Source of the DNA: JBCCXL01 sp039191605
Lineage (GTDB): Bacteria; Acidobacteriota; Thermoanaerobaculia; Multivoradales; JAHZIX01
Assembly: GCA_039191605.1 (NCBI GenBank)
Contig: JBCCXL010000026.1
Coordinates: 1 to 54,396 of the forward strand
Direction of reading: 5' to 3'
Length of the DNA: 54,396 nt
The notes beneath the pieces were generated by a model. The model did not search any database, had not been told where the DNA came from, and saw only the letters and a program-made list of their open reading frames with translations. A program made the translations under genes and the position numbers. Below are positions 29,693-36,926 of the stretch, in pieces; the stretch's first letter is position 1; every line of letters begins with the position of its first letter.

Positions 29693-30555
29693 CCATCGAT
29701 ACAGCCTCCCCCCGCAATGAATTGTTGGACCTGCTCGCGGTCCAGGCTACCGAGGGCCTTTCCGGTGAAGACCATCGCCGCAGCCTCGATCTGCTCGGCG
29801 AGCACTCTGACCTCAGTGAAGATCACTTCGAATTCTCCGCAGCTTTAGCCCAGCTCGCCATTGGCGAATACGAGGCTCAGGCCGCCCAACAAGACGTTCC
29901 TGATTCTTTGAGCCAAAGCCTGCTGTCCCTGGCGGCGGAGCATGAAGGATCTTCCTCGTCGACCTCTCGACTCAGCGAAGGAAGCGCCGATTCCAACGTC
30001 GTTTCCCTCGACCAGCGTCGGCCCAGAGCCCAGTGGTTCTCCCAAGCCGGCTGGTGGGCCGCGGCGGCCTGCCTGGCTCTCGCCGTCGCCGGATGGTGGC
30101 AGCCCCCGGCCACGCCGCCACCGGTGGACGGAACGACCGTAGTCACCGTTGTCGACAAGGTGCCCCTGACCATCGATTCGGTGCTTCAGGCTCCCGGCAC
30201 TCTGATCATTCCGTGGACCGCCACGGAAGATCCCACGGCGGTGGCCGCCAGCGGCGACGTAGTGTGGAACAACGAGCTGCAGAAGGGCTTCATGCGCTTC
30301 CGCGGCTTGACCAAGAACGTCTCCACCGACTTCCAATACCAGCTGTGGATCTTCGACGGCACTCGAGACGAGCGTTACCCGGTGGACGGAGGCGTCTTTG
30401 ACGTCTTCTCCGAGGACCTCGCCGTCGTGCCCATCGAAGCCAAGCTACCGGTCGATTCCCCCGCTCTCTTCGCCATCACGGTAGAAGAGCCCGGTGGAGT
30501 GGTGGTTTCCAGCCGCGAGCGCATCACCCTGGTGGCGAGCGTGCAGAGCACCTAG
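29689..30555 (+). CDS. Anti-sigma factor, RskA/anti-sigma-K like
   Basis: The 288-aa protein has an N-terminal ~90-residue helical sigma-binding region, one membrane helix (about residues 121-138, WWAAAACLALAVAGWW) and a periplasmic RskA-type domain. The domain contains GDVVWNNELQKGFMRFRGL and FQYQLWIFDGTRDERYPVDGG in parts. No zinc-binding HxxxCxxC motif is present, so release is likely by regulated proteolysis rather than redox change. It overlaps the sigma gene by four bases. A strong terminator follows 65 bp after the stop. Confidence 0.87.
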   Translation: MTIDTASPRNELLDLLAVQATEGLSGEDHRRSLDLLGEHSDLSEDHFEFSAALAQLAIGEYEAQAAQQDVPDSLSQSLLSLAAEHEGSSSSTSRLSEGSADSNVVSLDQRRPRAQWFSQAGWWAAAACLALAVAGWWQPPATPPPVDGTTVVTVVDKVPLTIDSVLQAPGTLIIPWTATEDPTAVAASGDVVWNNELQKGFMRFRGLTKNVSTDFQYQLWIFDGTRDERYPVDGGVFDVFSEDLAVVPIEAKLPVDSPALFAITVEEPGGVVVSSRERITLVASVQST

Positions 30556-30620
30556 ACCCAATACCCCGACGGGTCTTCGTTTCCTAGAAACGATATAGGC
30601 CTCCGTCTTGCAGAATTGAA

Positions 30621-30654
30621 AAGGCCCCGAGATTCTCGGGGCCTTTTCTTTATT
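30621..30654 (+). terminator. Rho-independent terminator after the sigma/anti-sigma operon
   Basis: An 11-bp perfect stem (aaggccccgag / ctcggggcctt) with a 3-nt loop is followed by ttctttatt. It ends the sigma/anti-sigma transcript and separates it from the DUF4397 gene. Confidence 0.92.
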
Positions 30655-31139
30655 CCAGCGGAATTCCTGCGGAGCTAGATCGGATCTCGTCTGCTGACGG
30701 TCTTTTATTCTGTCTTTCATGTTGCAGCCGGCGATGTCCTCGTTTCCTCGGGGGTAGGTTCCGGAGCCCGCATCCGGGATGGGTAAGTCAAGTTTGAAAA
30801 ATGCTTTTGAGACATAAATATCGCCACTCTGTTGACCTTGGGAATCGAGCTATTGCCTTGCTAGCTGTAGAGCTCAACGCTCTCTTGTTCAGCAGGATCA
30901 TCGTAAGTTCATAGATTGATTGACTTTATGTAGGCGCTGTGAGCCGCTCGAGGTGGGTAAGAGGAAATTTTCCGTTGGCTTTGAATCTGACCCACGAGCC
31001 CAGGCGAAGATCGTCTATGTCAGAGCAACATGAAAAATCAGCAAGGACAAGTCCAGGATCCTGGACCGTAACTCGCAAGCTCTGGCTCGACAATTCAACC
31101 CTTTCAAAGCCTTCGCCGCCTCAAGGAGAGATCTCGATC
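30655..31139. other. Long A+T-richer leader region before the DUF4397 gene
   Basis: No convincing gene lies here. A frame continues upstream of the DUF4397 start to 30939, but it has no signal peptide or ribosome-binding site and reads as random sequence. The region must contain the promoter of the DUF4397 gene. I see no clear riboswitch fold. Confidence 0.5.
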
Positions 31140-31841
31140 ATGCGTAAGTTGCTCACCTCTAGCCTGCTAGCTCTCGCCCTCTTCTTCGCGCCTGCTGCCG
31201 TCTTCGCCGCCGAGATCACCGTGATTCACGGCATCTCCGGTAGCGCTATCGGACTCGACGCCGATCTTCCCGTGGATATCTACGCCAATGGCGCCCTGCT
31301 GCTCGCCGGGGTGACCTTCACCCAGAGCGCCACTCTGGAGGTTCCGGCGGATACCTACGACATCTCCGTGTTCCTCGCGGGTTCCGATCCGAACACCGAC
31401 GCTCCGGTGCTGACCCTCTCCGCAACTCTCGCCGAGAACGACGACGTAGACATCGTGGCGCACCTCACTCCGGGGCCCGGTATCGCCCTGACCCCCTTCT
31501 TCAACAACACCGTGCCGCAGATCACCGGCGCTATCTCTCCCCGCATCTCCGAGCGTCAGACGAGGCTCACCGTGCGCCACGGCGCCGACTTCCCGCGGGC
31601 GGCGATCAATCGCCTGGTGACTGCTTTCGAGCTCAGCTTCGTCAATGGGCAGGAATTCGTCCTCGATCTCGATCCCGGCGACTACCGCTTCTGGCTCTCC
31701 CGCCTCGGCGGCTTGCGCCCTCTGTCCTTCGACCCGGTCTCGGTCTCCCTCGCCGCCGATACCCACTACTACGCCTACGCCGTTGGCTCCTGGCGCGACG
31801 GATCCTTCCAGCTGCTGCTGCTCGCCGAGGATTTCGAGTAA
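31140..31841 (+). CDS. Exported DUF4397 domain protein
   Basis: The 233-aa product has a clean signal peptide (MRKLLTSSLLALALFFAPAAVFAA) and then DUF4397 repeats: ITVIHGISG, LPVDIYANGALLLAGVTF, VPADTYDISVFLAG, and a second RLTVRHGADFP block. The signal is followed by beta-sandwich sequence to the end. The family is extracytoplasmic and of unknown function. AAGGAG lies 11 bases before the ATG at 31140, which sets the start despite an open frame to 30939. It follows the sigma/anti-sigma pair beyond a terminator, so it is transcribed separately, possibly by that sigma factor. Confidence 0.87.
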   Translation: MRKLLTSSLLALALFFAPAAVFAAEITVIHGISGSAIGLDADLPVDIYANGALLLAGVTFTQSATLEVPADTYDISVFLAGSDPNTDAPVLTLSATLAENDDVDIVAHLTPGPGIALTPFFNNTVPQITGAISPRISERQTRLTVRHGADFPRAAINRLVTAFELSFVNGQEFVLDLDPGDYRFWLSRLGGLRPLSFDPVSVSLAADTHYYAYAVGSWRDGSFQLLLLAEDFE

Positions 31842-31874
31842 ATCTCTAGATCATTCCTCCGAGCCCAGCGGCCG

Positions 31875-31912
31875 AGCGCCCATCCTGCTGCAGGATGGGC
31901 GCTTTCGCGTTA
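31875..31912 (+). terminator. Terminator hairpin after the DUF4397 gene
   Basis: A 13-bp perfect stem (agcgcccatcctg / caggatgggcgct) with loop ctg lies 34 bp after the stop, followed by ttcgcgtt. The U tract is weak, but the stem is strong and it sits between convergent genes, so it may serve both. Confidence 0.75.
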
Positions 31913-31963
31913 GGTTGTTCGAAGAGCTGGGGAGCTCAGGCTGATCGAGATGGGGTAGAGGTC

Positions 31964-33130
31964 TCACCCCAACCAGCGCTCGAAGATCCAATAGGACGCC
32001 AGCACGCCGATGGCCGCCGGGGCGAGCTCGGCGGTCCATGGGGGGAGGCGGCGGCTGAGGGGGGCCAGCAGGGCCAACAGGGCGACGCAGGCGGCGACGA
32101 AGAGGAGCTGGCCGGCCTCGATGCCGAGGTTGAAGGTGGCGAGGGCGAGGGGGACTTCCCCCCGCGGCAGGCCGAGCTCGGCGAGAACTCCGGCAAAGCC
32201 GAAGCCGTGGAGCAGGCCGAAGCCGATGGCGGCGAGCCAGGGCTTGCGGTGGAGCAGGGTCTCGGAGGAGCGGCGCAGCTCGACGGCGAGCACCAGAATA
32301 CTGGCGGCGATAGCGATCTCCACCGGCCCGGAGGGGGGGGCGACGACGCCCAAGACGGCGAGGGCCAGGGTGACGCTATGGCCGAGGGTGAAGCCGGTGA
32401 CGGTGACCAGCAGCGTGCGGGCCCAGCGGGGATGGGGGCGCACCAGCAGCAGCAGGGCGAGGAGAAAGACCAGGTGGTCGATACCGATGAGGATGTGCTC
32501 GACGCCAAGCTCGAAGTATTGGCGGGCGATGCCGCCCTTCCCCTGCACCGCGGGAATCTGCCATCGCGGGTTCTCGGCGCTGAGCACGGTGCGCAGGGTG
32601 CGGTCGTCGGCGAGGCGCACGAAGACCAGCACCTCCCGGGGGGAGCGCTCGAGGCCCGCAACCTCCAGACTGCGACCGGTGAGCCGGGGAGCTGCCGTAG
32701 CGCTGGTGCCCTCTCCGCATTCGAGGAGCCAGCGAGTCTGGACTCCGCCCCGGGGAGCGCCCTGCTCTCGCTCCCGGAAGGGGCCCTGGATCACCTGGCA
32801 GCCGCTGGGGGGCAGGGGGTTCAGGGCAACACCGGCGGCGCGGCCGGCGGGCGCCCGCCAGATCATCTCGACTTTGGCGGGGCTTCCTTCGGCGCTGATG
32901 AGCTCAGGGTTGGCGATTTCGTCGACGCGCAGCAGGCCAGGGGCAATGGGGTGGGCCAGAGCCGGCAGCGCCGAGAGGAAGAAGATGCCCAGGAGCGCCG
33001 CGATAGCCAACAGGTGAGGGGCAGTCAGCGAGGCAGGAGCAGCTGGTGGACCAGGGCGGAGGCCGCAGCGGTGATCAACGTCCCGCAGGATCGCGGTGGC
33101 GTTCGGTGATTTGATTCGGAGGAAGCTCAC
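31964..33130 (-). CDS. HupE/UreJ family membrane protein
   Basis: The 388-aa protein has a signal peptide (about residues 37-60, ending ALAHP), a ~150-residue extracytoplasmic domain and a C-terminal HupE/UreJ_2 domain. The latter starts at GVEHILIGIDHLVFLLALLLL and includes GFTLGHSVTLALA and FGLLHGFGFAGVL with conserved His residues that may bind metal. Classical HupE proteins import nickel, but this long form is found in organisms without hydrogenase, and its substrate is uncertain. The GTG start overlaps the PpiC stop by four bases, so the two are coupled. Confidence 0.88.
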   Translation of the reverse strand: MSFLRIKSPNATAILRDVDHRCGLRPGPPAAPASLTAPHLLAIAALLGIFFLSALPALAHPIAPGLLRVDEIANPELISAEGSPAKVEMIWRAPAGRAAGVALNPLPPSGCQVIQGPFREREQGAPRGGVQTRWLLECGEGTSATAAPRLTGRSLEVAGLERSPREVLVFVRLADDRTLRTVLSAENPRWQIPAVQGKGGIARQYFELGVEHILIGIDHLVFLLALLLLVRPHPRWARTLLVTVTGFTLGHSVTLALAVLGVVAPPSGPVEIAIAASILVLAVELRRSSETLLHRKPWLAAIGFGLLHGFGFAGVLAELGLPRGEVPLALATFNLGIEAGQLLFVAACVALLALLAPLSRRLPPWTAELAPAAIGVLASYWIFERWLG

Positions 33131-34239
33131 GGGCCGGCCTCCGTCGATCGATCCGTGGGTTCATCGGTCGTCGTGTCCACCGGCTCGTCGAGGGGCTGGT
33201 CCAGGGGCTCGATCACCACCGGCACGTTTCGCCGCAGCCGGGCGAGGGCCTCGGCGAGAGCCTCGGCCCGACCCTCTTCCCGGACCTGGATCACGAGCTG
33301 ATCCCGCACCTCGTCGAGGGGAGGCAGTCCGGCGGGGCGAACCTCCAGCAGGCGGACCCAATGGAAGCCGTAGGTCGAAGGCACCGGCCCGATCCAGCGG
33401 GGTAGCTGCGGGAGCGCGCTGGTGGCGCCAGCGTCTTGGGGGTTCTGCTCCCATGGGTGCAGGGTCTCTTGAAGAGCCTGGGAGAACTCTTCTCCGAAAC
33501 GCTGCTGCAGATCTTCGGCGGTGAGCCAGGGGAAGGATCGCGGTTGGGGAGTAGGGTCCCCAGCCTCCGCGGGGGCGGGCTGGTCGTCCATCAGGCGCTG
33601 GCGGTAGTCGGTGGCTCGAGCGAGAGCGTCGGGGCCAACGAAGGTGATCTGCTCCAGCTGAGCCCGAGGGCTGCGGCTCAGAGTCTCGGCATGGCGGCGC
33701 AGGTAATCCTCCAGCTCCTGGTCCGAAACGCTGCGTTCGAAGGGGACGTCACCGCCGCTCAAGGCGTAGCGGGCGAGCACCGCAAGCCGATCCCTCGCCA
33801 CCGGGTCACGGCGGTGGAGGCCGAGCTCCACCGACTCCTCGGCCCGCTGGCGCAGCAGCTCTTCGCTCTCCTCGGGCTCTGCCGTGGGCGTACCCTGCTC
33901 CGCGGCGAAGGCGAAGCGGGCGAGGCTCGCCAGGCGCCGCTGGAGGAGGGGATCTTCCGTCAGCAATCCGCGCCGCAGTGCCTCGTGGATGAGCAGCTCC
34001 TCGTCGATGGCCTCCTCCAGAAGCTCTGCCATCTCCTGCTCGGTGGGCTGCCGCTGGCGGTGGAACTCGAAGTCGGCGCGCAGCTGCGCCTGGCGGGCCG
34101 CGGAGATCACCAACTCCTCGTCCCCGCTGGGGGCGATGGAGGAGTTGAGGAAGGCGTAGAGCAGCCCGCCGAGGGCGAGGTAGACGAGGGCGGTGAGCCA
34201 GGGGGAGCGGGCCTCGGAAGGCTCAGCGGTGCCGATCAT
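33127..34239 (-). CDS. PpiC/SurA-type peptidyl-prolyl isomerase, membrane anchored
   Basis: The 370-aa protein has one N-terminal membrane helix (about residues 14-33), a helical SurA-N-like region rich in Glu/Leu/Arg and a C-terminal parvulin-like domain ending with GPVPSTYGFHWVRLLEVRPAGLPPLDEVRDQL (in parts). Such proteins fold or chaperone exported proteins. A Pro/Asp/Thr tail follows. It is the first gene of a pair with the HupE-like gene, a combination seen repeatedly in bacteria and suggesting a joint role at the membrane. The parvulin core is divergent; isomerase activity is not assured. Confidence 0.82.
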   Translation of the reverse strand: MIGTAEPSEARSPWLTALVYLALGGLLYAFLNSSIAPSGDEELVISAARQAQLRADFEFHRQRQPTEQEMAELLEEAIDEELLIHEALRRGLLTEDPLLQRRLASLARFAFAAEQGTPTAEPEESEELLRQRAEESVELGLHRRDPVARDRLAVLARYALSGGDVPFERSVSDQELEDYLRRHAETLSRSPRAQLEQITFVGPDALARATDYRQRLMDDQPAPAEAGDPTPQPRSFPWLTAEDLQQRFGEEFSQALQETLHPWEQNPQDAGATSALPQLPRWIGPVPSTYGFHWVRLLEVRPAGLPPLDEVRDQLVIQVREEGRAEALAEALARLRRNVPVVIEPLDQPLDEPVDTTTDEPTDRSTEAGP

Positions 34240-34372
34240 GGCGGGTATTAAATCACGGCCCGCTAGCTCGGAAGCGGCGGGGTGATGAGCTTCGGACGAG
34301 CTTTTGCTCAGTCCTAGACTGGCCCAGTTCCGGCCAACCTAGTTTCAGCTAGCTCCAGGCTCGAGGCCGCCG

Positions 34373-36619
34373 TTAGAGGCCGATATACCGGCTGCGGCGG
34401 ATCTCCACCGCATCGAAGGCGTGGTCGCCCACGGTGCCGGAGTCGAGGCCGCCCACCAGGCCGAGGCGCAGGCTGTCGGCGCTGTGCTCGTCGTTGTCGA
34501 CGCCGAAGACGCTGGATTCCAGGCTGCCGTCGATCCACAGCCGCAGGTAGCCGTCGTCCATGCCGGCGGCGCCGGCCCGCAGCCATTCCAGCTCCAGGGC
34601 GTGGGGGGCATCGTCGAGGGTGATCCAGGGGGTCTTGGCCCAGGAGCCGTCGTCGCGATGGATCTTGGCCAGCAGCTGGTAGCCGGCGGAGCCGTCGGCG
34701 GGCTTGCGCAGCACCACGCTGAGCAGACGGCGCTGCTGCGGTGGATCGCTCATCAGGGTGGCGATCTTGTGGCGGGTGCCGTCGTCCATGGCGATGGAGG
34801 CGGGATCGAAGTAGAAGCGGAAGCGATAGCGGTGCTCGTCTTCGCCGGAGGAGTCCACCAGGTAGGCGCGGCGGGAGGTGCTGCCGCTGGCGCTGGCCAG
34901 CAGCCCCTGGGTGGAGTCCGGGGCGAGGGCGGCGGCGGCGCTGGTGCGCAGCACGCCATCGGGGTCGACGGTATCGCTCCAGCCGTCGATGGAGGCCTCG
35001 AAGTCGTGGGCGAAGAGTAGGTCGTCCAGCAGATCCAGGCAGCCGGGCTCTCGGGCGCCGGTATTGATGACGAAGTTGCGCATCTTGTCGGTGACCCGCT
35101 CCGGAGCGACGCCGTAGGGGTGGTTGCGGCCGAAGGAGAAGGCGATGTTGTCGGCGCCCCCCTCGTGGACCGCGCAATAGCTCATGATGGTGCCGCAGCC
35201 GGCCCCCGGCAGGTCGCAGGGCAGCTGCGGGCTGCCGCAATAGCAGCCCTCTCCGCCGCAGTCGAGGTTGTGGCAGTTGTCCACCGACTCGGCGATGCCG
35301 TCGACGCCTTCGTAGCAGTGGCTGTGGGGGGAGCTGAAGTTGTGGCCGATCTCGTGGGAGACGGTGATCACGTCCCATACCGGCTGCGGATCGTCGATGT
35401 CGAAGTTGCCGGCGAGGAAGCCGGAGTAGCCGTAGTCGCCGCCGTAGTGGTCGATCTGTGGCTGCAGGGCGGGGCATTGGCCGTCGTGATCCCAGTCGAA
35501 GCCGGTGTGGCAGAGCACGCCGGTCCAGGCGATGCCGCCGCCGCGCCGACCGGAGAGGAAGTGGGTGATGGTGCGCTCCACGCTCTCGTTATTGAAGTTC
35601 CAGTAGCGCCCGAACTCCATCAGCGAGCAGTAGGCGCCGGCCTGCTGCCAGGGATCGTCGAGGATCTCCCACACCGAGAGGTAGTCCACCAACAGCGTGG
35701 TCTCGACCTCGGCGACGTAGATGCTGGAGGCGAAGGCGAAGAGATCGCCGACATAGTCGATGAGCCCGTCGACGCCGCCGAGGAGCAGGTAGAGCTCCCA
35801 ATCCGTCTCGATGGCCACCCGCGCGGTGTGCTGCGGTGCCGCTCCGCCCCCCTCCTGGACACTGGCTTGAACGTTAGCCTGTTGAACGCTGGCTTTCTGA
35901 ATACTGGCCTGCTGAACGCTCGCTTGCTGAGCATTGGGCGAGGCGAAGGCGGCGGCGGGGATCGGGGGCTGGCGGGTGCTGTCCCGCTCACCCCAGGGGA
36001 AGGGGCGGGGGAGCTCGTCGGCGAGGCAGCCCTCGCCGTGCTCGAACAAGCCCTCGGGGGCGTCGACACCGCGGGCCCGCGACGCCACCAGCGGTCCAGC
36101 GGCGGCCTGCGGCGTACCGTCCAGCTGGGCGGGTGGGTCCTCCTGACCGAGAACATAGAGAGCGCCGCTGACCTGGGCGATGCCGCGCACCTCGTCGCCG
36201 TCCACCGCTAGGGTTACCAGGCTGTTGGGATGGTCGGCGACGCTGCCTCGGAAGTAGCGAGTAGCGGGGGGAGACTCCATGCGCTCGCCGGCGCCGCCGT
36301 GGACGATGATTCGCAGGTCTGGAGAGAAGACCTGGAAGGGCTCGAGCAGCAGGGTGACCGGCTGACCGGCGGTCTCCAGGCTGAGGCCGCCGATGGCGAG
36401 CCCCGACTCCGGCGACAGAGCGCCGGCCTTGGCGGCCAGCTGAGGATCCTGGGCGTCGAGGGCGGATGCCTGCTGGCCCTGAAGGGGCGAAGAGAGCAGG
36501 CAGAGGGCGAGCGCGCCGAAAAGGAACGAAGCGAGCCGGCTGGAGGCGAGTCGGCCTCGGCGGTGCACGGTCAGGAGGGGGAGGGGCCGAAGGCGGGTGA
36601 GCACCCGGGAAGAGTCCAT
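34373..36619 (-). CDS. Secreted metzincin (M12-like) metalloprotease A
   Basis: The 748-aa precursor has a signal peptide with a long basic start (hydrophobic core about residues 27-48), a propeptide, a catalytic domain and a C-terminal LamG-like beta-sandwich (about 540-748). The zinc motif is HEIGHNFSSPH (residues 422-432), with Met-turn IMSYC at 478-482. The Gly usual at position 8 of HExxHxxGxxH is Ser. Numerous paired Cys follow. Between prodomain and catalytic domain lies a 15-bp-period repeat coding for QQASV-like pentapeptides. AAGGAG precedes the ATG at 36619. It is a paralogue of the next gene upstream; the pair probably degrades extracellular protein. Confidence 0.9.
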   Translation of the reverse strand: MDSSRVLTRLRPLPLLTVHRRGRLASSRLASFLFGALALCLLSSPLQGQQASALDAQDPQLAAKAGALSPESGLAIGGLSLETAGQPVTLLLEPFQVFSPDLRIIVHGGAGERMESPPATRYFRGSVADHPNSLVTLAVDGDEVRGIAQVSGALYVLGQEDPPAQLDGTPQAAAGPLVASRARGVDAPEGLFEHGEGCLADELPRPFPWGERDSTRQPPIPAAAFASPNAQQASVQQASIQKASVQQANVQASVQEGGGAAPQHTARVAIETDWELYLLLGGVDGLIDYVGDLFAFASSIYVAEVETTLLVDYLSVWEILDDPWQQAGAYCSLMEFGRYWNFNNESVERTITHFLSGRRGGGIAWTGVLCHTGFDWDHDGQCPALQPQIDHYGGDYGYSGFLAGNFDIDDPQPVWDVITVSHEIGHNFSSPHSHCYEGVDGIAESVDNCHNLDCGGEGCYCGSPQLPCDLPGAGCGTIMSYCAVHEGGADNIAFSFGRNHPYGVAPERVTDKMRNFVINTGAREPGCLDLLDDLLFAHDFEASIDGWSDTVDPDGVLRTSAAAALAPDSTQGLLASASGSTSRRAYLVDSSGEDEHRYRFRFYFDPASIAMDDGTRHKIATLMSDPPQQRRLLSVVLRKPADGSAGYQLLAKIHRDDGSWAKTPWITLDDAPHALELEWLRAGAAGMDDGYLRLWIDGSLESSVFGVDNDEHSADSLRLGLVGGLDSGTVGDHAFDAVEIRRSRYIGL
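35858..35932 (-). repeat. 15-bp tandem repeats coding for QQASV pentapeptides
   Basis: About five units of 15 bp (acgctggcctgctga-like on the plus strand) code, on the minus strand, for QQASV, QQASI, QKASV and QQANV. They form a flexible linker in protease A and are absent from the paralogous protease B. Confidence 0.85.
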
Positions 36620-36926
36620 GGGGAGGCTCCTTTGCAGCGACAGGATCGCGACGACGTCCTAAGGGTTGAGTAGGGCAACTCAAATCATCGTCAAGACGCT
36701 ATATCCCCGGCGGCGAAGGCTTTAATTTTGTCGATAATCCTGCTGCTGCTGGAGCCTTTCGGGAGACGAGGGAGTCAGCCGGTGGAGCGAAGAGAGGTGG
36801 AATAAGAAAACACCCGGTAAAACGAAATGAGCCGGCGCGCCGCGGTCGCGGCATGCCGGCTCGTTTCGGGACCCCGAGAGCGCCGGGAGAGGAGCTATCG
36901 AGGGATCCGTGCTGTGGGGTATGGCC
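36620..36926. other. Intergenic region between the two metalloprotease genes
   Basis: Besides the terminator at 36823-36868 it contains a 6-bp inverted repeat (ttgagt at 36666 and actcaa at 36678) in the promoter region of protease A, a possible operator. No gene is seen. Confidence 0.5.
36823..36868 (-). terminator. Hairpin terminator of metalloprotease B
   Basis: A 14-bp stem (cgaaatgagccggc / gccggctcgtttcg, one G-U type mismatch) encloses an 18-nt GC-rich loop. On the minus strand it is followed by ttttaccgg. It lies 58 bp past the stop of protease B. Confidence 0.75.
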
